From contig NC_088708.1 in the NCBI RefSeq assembly GCF_963576615.1, forward strand, positions 1,116,001 to 1,180,000: a stretch of DNA of 64,000 nucleotides, read 5' to 3'. This DNA is from Watersipora subatra (lineage: Eukaryota; Bryozoa; Gymnolaemata; Cheilostomatida; Watersiporidae). How positions within the stretch are numbered: position 1 is the stretch's first letter; every line of letters starts with the position of its first letter. This document shows positions 38,273 through 47,793 of this stretch, in pieces. Position numbers and translations under genes: made by a program. The notes below the pieces were generated by a model. The model was given only the letters and a program-made list of their open reading frames with translations, ran no database searches and was not told the DNA's origin.

Positions 38273-39003
38273 AGGAATAAATTTCCCTGTAGCAACACTC
38301 AGTACATTTCTATTAATTTCGCCATGCATAGGCTCTCACTATCAAATATTTCATAATCAAAACATTACGCTGATGTGTGGTCACCAAAAGAGAACCATCA
38401 CTGCAAGTTTGTATGACTTTTTAATGTTGCTTTAGCATCACTCTGAAAACATACTACTGTTCCACTAATAATGCTGCCAATTTTTTGTGAAAATTAGGCA
38501 AGCGGTGCTAAGTTCACATTAGTCGCCATTCATGTCGGCTTGGTTAAAACATTTCGTAGTCCGCATAACTTTTTAAGCATGAATGGCACGCTATGTTCAT
38601 AGCCTGATTAACTTTGGTCACCTTGAATCACTAAAAAAAGCAGTTTATTCTCTCAAAAATGCTACTGCAGCAGACGTTTTAACACCTATTTCACATTGGT
38701 TTGTGTGTACATAAGATTCAAATATTTTACAAAACCACATATGTTAGCTTACATCCTACAGATTACGAGTAGACGACGATCAGAGTGTCTTAAACTTGAT
38801 AGGAAGCCGCTTTGCTGCTTTTTAAACTTATGTACAATACATGTGTTCAGGACTTGTTTTCAAAAGCCGTTTTCAGCGCTACGGCATGCAAATATGTTTT
38901 CATGAATAAGCCCGAGCACTCATCAAATGTGAAGCAAAATCATTTAGAGTGGGATGGAAACAACTTTCACTTTTGGCATATCTGGAATACGGTTTTTAGA
39001 TTG
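38273..39003. other. Intergenic DNA, nothing recognised
   Basis: No supported gene. A 10-bp inverted repeat (gccattcatg / catgaatggc, 38527 to about 38588) was noted without further meaning. Confidence 0.3.
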
Positions 39004-39440
39004 GCTCACTAGTGCTCTGCCGAGCAACAAACTGAGCGCGCTCAACCTAACGCTTCCTATAGGACGACTTGTTGAACCTGAGAGGAAGAGCTGAAACCAA
39101 CAGAGTGTGATCAACCCGATTCTTCCTACAATACATCCTGCTGCACCCAACAGGAGGCAGCTGAAACCAACTCAATTGTGCTCTGCTGAAACTAAGAGAG
39201 TGTGCGTAACCTAATGTTTCCTACAATACAACTTGCTGTACCAACAAGAAGGGGCTGAAACCAACTCGCTTGCACTCTGCTAAAACCAACAGAGTGCGCT
39301 GAACCCCACGCTTCCTACAAACAATTTGCTGTACCTAACAGGAGGCAGCTGAAACCAACTCACTCGTGCTCTGGTAAAACCGACAAAGTGTGCTGAATCC
39401 AACGCTTTCTACAATACAACCTGCTCGACCCAACTAAAAT
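39004..39440. repeat. 94-bp tandem repeat, about four diverged copies
   Basis: ctgaaaccaact recurs at 39091 (short unit), 39161, 39255 and 39349, the last three exactly 94 bp apart. Shared blocks include cttcctacaatacaactt and caacagagtgtg. Copies differ by roughly 10 to 20 percent by eye. Confidence 0.88.
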
Positions 39441-41420
39441 CTTTGTAAGAACAATAACACTCTAGTTCTAACCATTGCAAAGTTCTCTGAGCTTGCGGTC
39501 AGTTATTTAACTGATGATCATAAAGTGATAACATCTCTCCAATGAATAAACAACTTTATTCAAGTAATATATGCTTATATCCATAAGCATATATTAACGC
39601 CTCTTCCAGTTATAATAATGCTGCAGACTAGCTTAGATTAGATAATGGAGGTAAATTTATCTTCAACTTCCTATACATATATTCTAAGCTAACCGTAATA
39701 ATTTTAGTACTCATGAATACATCTACTAATAAGTAAAATTATAACTTTTTGCTACCACGAATCATCGTTGCATAACTTTTTCATCGTTTCACAACTTTTT
39801 ATCATTTCATTTAGCTATAGCATTTTCTTTGGCATTTTTAGCTAATAAATGAGATTTATGATTAGAATTTATGTTCAGTGTGTAATAAGTGAGGAAAATC
39901 AATTGATCAATGCGCATCTTCAACTCTCAGAAACAGAGCTTCGAATTGTTGGCTTGGCGTATTTATGCTTTTGTTAAAAATTTATTCGTTTTGAAAATTA
40001 CACTCGCAATCTATCCAACTCTCAAATTGAAAGCTTTCAGTAGATACGCATTAGAACGACATATATATATATGAATGACATTTATTACATTTGTTTTAAT
40101 GTTGCAAGATGTTTATGTTTACAGGTTCACTAGCGGAGCAGTCGTGTCGGTCTGGAAACTGCCCTAAATGGGAAAGAGAGATACGAATTTGTGCTGCACA
40201 AACCATAATATGTTTTGTTTGAGTTTGCTGCAGTAGATTAATTTGTCCTATTATATGAACTGAAACTATGTGAATGGCCACGACTTAGATAGATGTTTTT
40301 AATAAAAACTTTGTGCTGCGATAAAAAATTTTTGGCTTTGGCTTGTAAAAATTATATCATAAAATAATATTGTTGAAGACAATGCAAAACACGATTTGAA
40401 GAACATATTGAATACATCATAGCCCTTTTATCATCTGTGTTAAAATCTTCTCTGATAGATGGATTTGTGAAGTATAATCAGAGCTGTATTGAAAGGCAAA
40501 GCTGTATTTTGAATAGCTCGAGTCAACTCCAACGGACCAAATATTAAGTTCAAAAGATTTTATGCTCCATCCTACTAAGTGAAACCAGGTGAGTCTACAA
40601 ACCGCCAACCAGGTGCAAGAATGGTTTTACTAATGCTTCACCAGAATCGGTACGTTAATTGATTTCAACGAACTTGATGTTGTTTTGCGTTCACCATTTC
40701 GGTCGACTGATAAAACCATTTGTTTTGTACTTGAATTAACTAATCGAATGGACCAGTAAAATTTTCTACAAATTAATACTAATAATGACTAGATAACATA
40801 GACTATACATGACTTTTTGGGATGCAGTTGGTTTCACCATATATTTGAACATATTATTTCCAAAGATGGCGGTGTGCCTATTTTATTTAGTAGCTAGTTT
40901 CCGGTGTGCGTGTAGCAACTGAGAACTTAGCTGATACAAAGGCCATGATGAAATAAGCTAACTCGACAACCTAATTACCGCAGACCGATAAAATTGGTAG
41001 TCAGTACTCAAATATTTACACAGCATTTAGAGGAAGTTAATATGCAAGTTTTCAATTTCCCTTATTTGAGGCGTTTGAAATATTCATAATAATGTATCTG
41101 TAGTTGGATTTAAAATTTTATTTTAGCCAACATGAGCAAATACTAAATAAAATATATGCCAATAGAGCCGCATAGGACTAGACTTTTACCGCATCAGCCG
41201 ATGTGAATACGAGAGATAGAGATAGGTTGTATCATGCGTTACATCATTTTGGGCAAGTTTTTTTGGCCTGAGCGTTTTCACCGCGATCAATTTTTTTCAA
41301 TTTTAATCTTCAAATATCTTGACGATGAGATCGCCTAACATAACAAACAACATATCAACAGATAGACAAAAAAGACACTTACTTTTAAAATCAACCCAAA
41401 TTTGACGCAACCACATCTTT
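39441..41420. other. Intergenic DNA, nothing firmly recognised
   Basis: AT-rich. A short stretch near 41300-41345 (gatgagatcgcctaacataac) is a diverged relative of the inverted-repeat element at 33.3-33.8 kb. Confidence 0.35.
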
Positions 41421-41610
41421 AAGGCTAGAAATGGAAATATGTGGATTGTCAATAGTTAGAACATTACCAGCTATACTGTTTTCGAATTGATTGTTAAAAG
41501 TGTTACACATGAAGGGTATATTTACCACTAGCGCTCTTAGAGAGTCTAGTAGTCACCGATATGGTGATGATAAGTGTGTTAAGTGCAGGTGTGGTAGAAT
41601 TTATAATAAT
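41421..41610 (-). repeat. Dispersed repeat with coding-like sequence, copy 1 (frame-broken)
   Basis: The reverse complement aligns closely with 53766-53956. Both contain TTPA-N-LIITIS, RLSKS-SGKYTLH, NNQFENSIA and NVLTIDNPHISI when translated. This copy has a 2-base insertion near 41505 that breaks the frame. Function unknown. Confidence 0.75.
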
Positions 41611-42149
41611 TTATAGTAGCTTCACGAATATACAAGTGAGTACTTATTTTAATACATGACGGAGCTCTAATTTTGTGTGTGACCATGATTGAAAGAGTGC
41701 GGGTACTGGTGGTGAGGTAACTTTAACGATTGACTACCTTTTATTGGGTGTAAAGGTGAGGTGACTTGAGGTGTAGGTGAAGTGTTGGGGAGGTGAGTTG
41801 TCGAAGTTGTAAAATGTCGGAGAGATACGGGGGAGTCATTCAAATTTGTTTTTCATGAAGCGGTAGGAGAGGGTGAGAATTAAGTGTAAAAGAAATGTAG
41901 AGTGAACTGTGTTAGTGGTGTAGAATAGATTGTGTTGTAATGTAATGGAGTTTGGTAATCTGAATCTGATGTTCAGTGAGAACGGTGATGGTTTGTGGGA
42001 GAGATTTGTAAAGGAGATGAATTTGTGTATCGAGAGTGCAGTACAGAGGAGTGGTTATGAAGGTGAAAGCAGTAATAAACAAGAAAAAGGAATTCAGCTG
42101 AGTTGAATTGTCATGCTCTATGACTAGAGTAGGTGTAGTGCGTGTTTTG
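41611..42149. other. GT-rich stretch, nothing recognised
   Basis: From about 41690 to 42060 the plus strand is unusually rich in G and T with many ggtg and gtgtag words but no regular period. No gene seen. Confidence 0.35.
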
Positions 42150-42510
42150 GTTGTCCCTCAAAAGCGACAAAATAATCAATTCACCCTCGAACTAAGAACC
42201 TTAGTGGCGATGCAGTTCTTCAGGGAGACTAAAATATGAGAAAATCTTACTATGCTTCAGCAATAATGGGTGTAGTTGCATCAGACAAGGGCGAAGCATC
42301 CTCCAAATGAATAAAACGGTCAGTAAGAATCAACACCCATTGGTTTCCTTTCCAGATCTTTAGCAGCAGTACTACCAGATCAATAGCAACCTTTTGCCAT
42401 AGACGATCGGCCCGGAGTGACCCGCTCTTGAGGATGGACGAAGACTTCCCAACTTGGCTAGTTGACAAACTTAAACGACAACTTCTTTTTCTCATTAATC
42501 ATTAAGAATG
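42150..42510 (-). pseudogene. Relic of a Gypsy-type integrase
   Basis: A minus-strand frame contains LWQKVAIDLV, GNQWVLILTDRF and EDASPLSDATTPIIAEA. These align with the integrase core of the intact Gypsy at 48.8-48.95 kb (WQRLAVDLVGP, NSWVLVLTDHFTRWSDALAI). After a frameshift, FSYFSLPEELH and FEGE follow. The first core aspartate (AIDLV) is present; the rest is broken. It comes from a different, older Gypsy lineage than the full element 1.5 kb to the right. Confidence 0.85.
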
Positions 42511-43887
42511 CAAGTGTTTCTATACTCTCACTAAGGGTATTAGCATTCATTGGATACATAAGCGAATCATCTGCTTTTGTCTGTACGACACCATGGCACT
42601 AATCAGAGTGAATATCATAGCAATCAACAGAAGCGCTCAATAACTGCTCAGCAATGACTATTGTCACAACTGAGGCACCATCAGTATCTTTATTTAACAG
42701 CTCTCTGTGAATTTTTGGTAAGCTGGGGTCACCACCAGTACAATTCTCTCAGTTACATTGAGAAGAATTTTGACAAGGACTACGAGACAAACCATCATCA
42801 GCATTATTATGGTTTCCACCAAGCCTGTGCTCTATAAACAATTAAACACACTCAAAACCTTTAACCACCTAACTACTTGTTGCGGAAGGAGTTATCTTCC
42901 GACACAGCTAGGTAAAATACGCATGCATTTGTTGTCAAATTTTCGACTTATACGCCGGAATTTACGGTAGTTAGATATCTCTAGATAACAACAGAGTACC
43001 AGTATTAGTTAGGCTTAAACAAAAAAGTAATTCATTAAACAATAAGTGAAAGCTCAGGATTTAATAAACTTCATTCCTCTAAAGCCCCATATTGGCCACC
43101 AATAACATGGAATCTGTTTAACTTTTGCAATTCTCAACACAATCATGTTGATTCTAAACCAAAACAATGTGTTATTGCCTAGTGAGTGACAAGGTTTCTT
43201 GCAGTAGTCCTGTTATTTTGATATTTGATGTTGTAGGTCTCAACACCGAAAAGTTTACAAAATACATTGGTAAATTTTACTGATAGAAAAAATGGCGCAC
43301 AAATCAACAAAAATCACAATGCCTTCAAGTAATAGTTCAAGCTAGCAGCAATAAGCATACATATATATTATATATACGTCGGCATTCGTCTGAGTTTCGG
43401 TAGTAAGAGAGAGATGATGGGCTCTTAATTGCACAAAAGCGTATACAAAATCCTAGCGCGAAATATAACTCAAACCCGCGACAATTGCGTATTGTAACTT
43501 CATAACACAGTTTAAGAAGATTATAAAATGGACTCGCCACCGAGTAGTTTTACTACATTACTTACGGATCGGATCGTCAGACTGCAAATTTCGAATCCTT
43601 CACAGGCGTTTAATATAGACTGTAGGCAAACTACGGAGAAAGCCAACATAATCGCGTGATATACCTAGTCGCAAGACGTGAGGAAGGAACTGCGCGCTTC
43701 ATAGGCAGCAGCCGAGAATCGGATTGCTATGTTTGAAATTTTAATAATAGTACATTTTTTGCCTCCATATTGCCTAAAATGAGCAATCGTATAAAAATTA
43801 AAAAAATATATTTGCACATTGTCAGTATTTTCAAAACTTATTATCTATATTGGTTGAAAAACGTAATTTTTATAGGCACTTGTTTGC
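42511..43887. other. Intergenic DNA, nothing firmly recognised
   Basis: No supported gene, tandem array or TIR pair. Confidence 0.3.
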
Positions 43888-43894
43888 GTTCTAT

Positions 43895-43945
43895 CAATGA
43901 TATACAGCCCCCATACAGCCCCCCAGTGGGGGCTGTATATCATTG
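43895..43945. mobile_element. Ultra-short palindromic element, copy 1
   Basis: CAATGATATACAGCCCCC at the left is exactly inverted at the right end, with a 15-bp spacer that partly repeats the arm (atacagcccccc). The 51-bp unit is flanked by the direct repeat gttctat (43888-43894 and 43946-43952). The same arms occur at 63710-63749 with a different flanking repeat. This pattern is what an inserted mobile element with almost no internal sequence would leave. Confidence 0.8.
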
Positions 43946-44041
43946 GTTCTATACTTGTTGTGTTCCTCTTTTATTATACAGTTATCCGTAGCAGGGCTTA
44001 AAATTTAACATTAGCTAAGAGGTTATTAGTTTGCTTGATAT

Positions 44042-44561
44042 TGTGATGGAAACGTATGTTGCCATCTCCCTTTCTGTATATCATTTGGAGTTGTATTCTC
44101 TTTTTCATTTATATAACCACGCCCCTAAAGAGGGCTGGCCTTTGCTACCTTATTTACATATTCAGCTGTATTTAAGGCAGAGCCTCGGCTCATTTACGTT
44201 GTTCAATACATGCCTTGCATTTGAACCCACACTCTTCTGTTACTTTGCGCAATAACAGAACCACACTGAGCACTTACTTTACTCCAAGACTCAGTCTATG
44301 GACTGTACTTTGGGAGTAAAGCCACAGAAACACTGTCGACCCCGTCGACCTCAGGTCGACCTTGTCGAACCAGTATAGTACCACTCAGGGAGCAATTCCT
44401 GTTGTAAGGTGGTTGATGTGGACCGGTGGTGTAAGTCGACCTAGTCGCCTCTGCGTGTTGGTCACGGGCAACCCTTACACAGCCCCTGTGAAGAGTGAAT
44501 GCAGACCGGTAGAGTAAGCCGACCTAGTCGCCTCTACGTGTTGGTCGCAGGATCCAACACA
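44042..44561 (+). repeat. 5' LTR of the Gypsy element
   Basis: It begins TGTGATGGAAACG and ends CCAACACA (TG...CA). A tatttaa motif near 44168 and GC-type gtcgac repeats near 44335-44365 lie inside. It matches the 3' LTR except for two adjacent changes near 44129 (aaagagggc against aaaggaggc) and one near 44388 (cagggag against cagagag). Confidence 0.95.
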
Positions 44562-44562
44562 C

Positions 44563-44588
44563 TCGTGGCAGCAGTGGGATTTGACCAC
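44563..44588 (+). promoter_or_regulatory. Primer-binding site, probably tRNA-Leu-like
   Basis: Directly after the 5' LTR, tggcagcagtgggatttgac resembles the complement of a tRNA 3' arm. It fits the T-arm and acceptor side of animal tRNA-Leu best in my judgement, but the first bases (tcg in place of tgg) do not pair with a CCA end, so the assignment is tentative. Confidence 0.55.
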
Positions 44589-44614
44589 GGACTTCTAAGA
44601 TAAACCTTGTAATC

Positions 44615-45511
44615 ATGCCAAGCAGCCGACGGAGTGCTACCAGAGATCTGGCTGAGGCAGAGTTACACCAGGTCGACCAGATTGGTCAACTAACAGAAGC
44701 TATTACTAGAGCCTTACAAATACCCAAGAAGGAAGCTAGCTTCAAGCCACCAAAGTTCGATGGGAGTGAAGATGTAGAGTTGTTCATCTCCCAGTTCGAA
44801 GAGGTTGCGGAAGCTAATGAGTGGAGTGAGAAGGCCACTCTCCTCCACCTGCGTGAGACACTGAAGGAGGGAGCCAGAAGCTGTAGTCGAGGGGACTCAC
44901 CTGCCTCCATCTTCGCGGCTTTACGCACAAAGTACGGGCTCTCCCCGAGAGAGGCTAAGAGTAGGCTCCACCTCAAGAGGGAACCAAAGACGAGCCTCCA
45001 AGAACATGCCACAGAAATGGAGCGTCTGGTGAAGATCACGTACGCTGACCTTCCAGACTCCTACCAGTCCGGTATGGCCATGGATGCGTTTTCCCTGACC
45101 CTGGGAAACACGCCCCTCCAACGCCATCTTTTAGCAATGAAGGCCCAGAGCTTGGAGGAAGCAGTGCAGGCAGGGAATGAGTTCCTGCAAATCCAGCCCA
45201 CTCTTCCTCGGCCTGGTGCCCGACCCATAATAATGACAGTGGAGGAGGAGGAGACTACCCCTGCTACAGTTGCCCCCGTCCACTCGGATCCCCCATCAGC
45301 CACCCTGAATGACGTCCTGATGGCTATAAAAGGATTAGCGGATGGACTAAGGGAAGGAAATCTGTTGGGACAACGGGGAGTGGAGAAAAGGGGACCAAAT
45401 TGTTGGGGTTGCGGCCAGACAGGGCACATCCAACGCCGGTGCCCTCAAGCCTCCCAAGGACAACCACCTCAAGCCACGAGGTCGGGAAACGATTACCATC
45501 CACAGCAGTAG
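44615..45511 (+). CDS. Gag polyprotein of the Gypsy element
   Basis: 298 residues, starting at the first ATG after the primer-binding site. The N-terminal and middle part is a helical retrotransposon capsid-like region (KPPKFDGSEDVELFISQFEE, then LHLRETLKEGA). The C-terminus has a zinc knuckle CWGCGQTGHIQRRC (C263-C276, CX2CX4HX4C) for RNA binding. The frame is intact and stops just after the knuckle. It overlaps by about 110 bp with the pol frame, which is in the -1 register, so pol is probably made by -1 frameshifting or re-initiation. Confidence 0.94.
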   Translation: MPSSRRSATRDLAEAELHQVDQIGQLTEAITRALQIPKKEASFKPPKFDGSEDVELFISQFEEVAEANEWSEKATLLHLRETLKEGARSCSRGDSPASIFAALRTKYGLSPREAKSRLHLKREPKTSLQEHATEMERLVKITYADLPDSYQSGMAMDAFSLTLGNTPLQRHLLAMKAQSLEEAVQAGNEFLQIQPTLPRPGARPIIMTVEEEETTPATVAPVHSDPPSATLNDVLMAIKGLADGLREGNLLGQRGVEKRGPNCWGCGQTGHIQRRCPQASQGQPPQATRSGNDYHPQQ

Positions 45512-46560
45512 GGGGAAGTACTGACTGTGGATCGAAAATACCCCTGCAAGGCCAGTGGCAACGGCCACGACGGACTAGGCGACACAGGCTCCCCCCCTGC
45601 TCGCCACCGGTCCCCTTGCATAACCAGTATCAACCCTTACCTGAGTGTGCAGGTCTCCCACCCTCAGAAGCCAAGGACGAAACGTACGTCTGGCCAAAGC
45701 CGTCTCGGCCTTCCAAAAAAGGCCCCCAGAGGATGAGCAAAGCCAGACGAACGCACGGAGACGAATCATGGAAGCCGCATAATAGCAGCTATTTCTTGCC
45801 AGGTCGCATCGGAGGTCAGCCCGTCCAGTTTCTCGTGGACACCGGATGCACCTCTAATTTGTTGGGACGACATGTCTTTGAGCGTTTACCTAAGGATGTC
45901 AAAAGCAAATTGGAGGTTCGGGAGGACTATGGACGGATGGCAGATGGTACCCGGCTGCAGTTTCACGGACTCATCACTCTCCCAGTCAGAGTCAGGAGTG
46001 TCCAGGTTACTGTATCTCTCGTGGTGTGTGCCCTGAAGGAGGACGCCATCCTGGGCATGCCCTTCTTGGTCGACCACCACTGTGAGATGAACTTCCAGCA
46101 ACCCACGTTGGTGTTAAATGGACAGAAGTTGACTTGTACTGACCGAGAGGGTCGACCTCTGACAAGTGGAGTTCAAATAATGCGAGCCACAACGCTTCCC
46201 CCTCGAACCGAGGTCCTGGTTGCCGGACGTCTCACGTCCTCATCCTATCAACCAGTCGGGTTAATCGAGGGAATAAGAAACGGTTATATGGTGGCCGCCA
46301 GCCTACATCAACCCGGTGAGAAGGGGAGAGTGGCCATCTGCTGCATGAATCCCACCGACCATCCCGTCAGCGTGACGGCAGGAACGGTCGTGGGACAATA
46401 CACTGGAGTCGGGCCGGACGAAATAGGGGTCCCCTGGACAGCGAAGGGAGAAGCCGAGATTTCTAAGGAACCTCCCCCTTCTGTTTCCGACGTACCTCCC
46501 CACATGCTGGACTTGCTCAAACAGGCGGCACCACATTGCTCGTCCCCTACCGAGTACTGA
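45400..46560 (+). CDS. Pol part 1: aspartic protease region, ends at in-frame TGA
   Basis: The frame is -1 relative to gag. The start at 45400 is simply the first ATG and may not be used. The retropepsin active site is FLVDTGCTSNLL (DTG at 45838-45846). The downstream AILGMPFL is the conserved ILG motif. About 150 residues of linker follow to TGA 46558-46560. The same reading frame continues directly into reverse transcriptase, so the TGA interrupts one polyprotein and is not a natural end. Confidence 0.9.
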   Translation: MLGLRPDRAHPTPVPSSLPRTTTSSHEVGKRLPSTAVGGSTDCGSKIPLQGQWQRPRRTRRHRLPPCSPPVPLHNQYQPLPECAGLPPSEAKDETYVWPKPSRPSKKGPQRMSKARRTHGDESWKPHNSSYFLPGRIGGQPVQFLVDTGCTSNLLGRHVFERLPKDVKSKLEVREDYGRMADGTRLQFHGLITLPVRVRSVQVTVSLVVCALKEDAILGMPFLVDHHCEMNFQQPTLVLNGQKLTCTDREGRPLTSGVQIMRATTLPPRTEVLVAGRLTSSSYQPVGLIEGIRNGYMVAASLHQPGEKGRVAICCMNPTDHPVSVTAGTVVGQYTGVGPDEIGVPWTAKGEAEISKEPPPSVSDVPPHMLDLLKQAAPHCSSPTEY

Positions 46561-46563
46561 AGG

Positions 46564-47793
46564 ATGGAAGACCTTTTGGTCCGTTATGCGGATGTATTTA
46601 GCCAAGGAAGCGAGGACGTGGGGCGTACCACCCTGGTACAACACGAGATCCCCCTCCTTCCAGAGGCACAACCCATCCGTCAACACCCATATCGAGTAGG
46701 ACACGAGAAAGAAGCCGAAATCGAACGACAGGTTTCGGCCCTGGAGAAACAAGGCATGATTGAGCCCGCTCATGGGGCCTGGAGCTCTCCGGTGGTCTTG
46801 GTGAGGAAGAAGGACGGGGCGTGGCGATTGTGTGTAGACTATAGAAAACTTAATAGTGTCACTCGCCAGGACGCCTACCCCCTCCCCCGGATTGACGAGA
46901 GTTTGGACGCCTTGTCCGGCGGCAGGTTTTTCAGTACCTTGGACATGATGAGCGGATACTGGCAGGTACCCCTCTCCGCCGAGGCCCAGGAACGGTCAGC
47001 GTTCGCCACACGCAGTGGGTTATGGAGGTGGAAGGTGCTCCCCTTTGGACTGACCTCCGCCCCGGCTACCTTCCAGCGGCTAATGGAGCGCGTCCTCCAA
47101 GGGCTACACTGGAAAACCTTGCTGTTGTACCTGGACGACATCATCGTCATGTCAGCAGACTTCTCTAGTCATGTCACTAGGCTGGCAGAGGTGTTGGAGC
47201 GATTGAGACAGGCCGGGCTGAAACTAAAGCCCTCTAAATGCAGTCTGTTCCAGACCCAAGTCAAGTACCTGGGCCACATAGTCAGCGACACTGGAGTGGC
47301 TACCGACCCTGAGAAGATTCAGGCCATCAGTGGATGGGCAGCACCCCAGGATGTGACGCAGTTAAGGTCATACTTGGGTACCACTGGGTACTATCACCGA
47401 TACGTACCTGACTACGCCTCGATCGCCGAACCTCTCACCTTGTTGACAAGCGAAGGGGTCCCCTGGAAGTGGGAGGAAGAGGAACAGGAAGCTTACCTTA
47501 GGCTCAAATGGTCACTGACACACGCTCCAGTACTGGCATATCCCGATCCCTCCTTGCCCTACGTGCTAGATACCGACGCTAGTAACGTAGGGACCGGGGC
47601 TGTGTTATCCCAGGTCCAGCAAGGCAAGGAGCGACCCATAGCCTACTATAGCAAGACCCTCTCCTCCGCCGAACGCAATTACTGCGTAACTAGAAGAGAG
47701 TTGCTGGCAGTTGTGCTGGCTGTCCGGCATTTCCGGCCCTACCTCTATGGCAGAGAATTTACAATCCGGACCGATCATGCCTCCTTGGTTTGA
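46564..47793 (+). CDS. Pol part 2: reverse transcriptase and start of RNase H, ends at in-frame TGA
   Basis: Same frame as the protease. The palm motifs are seen in order: GAWRLCVDYRKLN, FFSTLDMMSGYWQ, FGLTSAPATFQRLM and the catalytic YLDD (47128-47139). VKYLGHIVSDTG and LRSYLGTTGYYHRYV follow, and then the RNase H start YVLDTDASNVGTGAVLSQ. RPIAYYSKTLSSAERNY and TRRELLAVV lead to RTDHASLV followed by TGA 47791-47793. Relatives have a tryptophan (TGG) at that point, so the stop is most simply a TGG-to-TGA change. ATG 46564 lies just after the first TGA. Confidence 0.94.
   Translation: MEDLLVRYADVFSQGSEDVGRTTLVQHEIPLLPEAQPIRQHPYRVGHEKEAEIERQVSALEKQGMIEPAHGAWSSPVVLVRKKDGAWRLCVDYRKLNSVTRQDAYPLPRIDESLDALSGGRFFSTLDMMSGYWQVPLSAEAQERSAFATRSGLWRWKVLPFGLTSAPATFQRLMERVLQGLHWKTLLLYLDDIIVMSADFSSHVTRLAEVLERLRQAGLKLKPSKCSLFQTQVKYLGHIVSDTGVATDPEKIQAISGWAAPQDVTQLRSYLGTTGYYHRYVPDYASIAEPLTLLTSEGVPWKWEEEEQEAYLRLKWSLTHAPVLAYPDPSLPYVLDTDASNVGTGAVLSQVQQGKERPIAYYSKTLSSAERNYCVTRRELLAVVLAVRHFRPYLYGREFTIRTDHASLV

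Noticed and set aside
38944..39150. Minus-strand frame of 68 codons
   Set aside because: It overlaps the 94-bp tandem repeat and shows no family resemblance.
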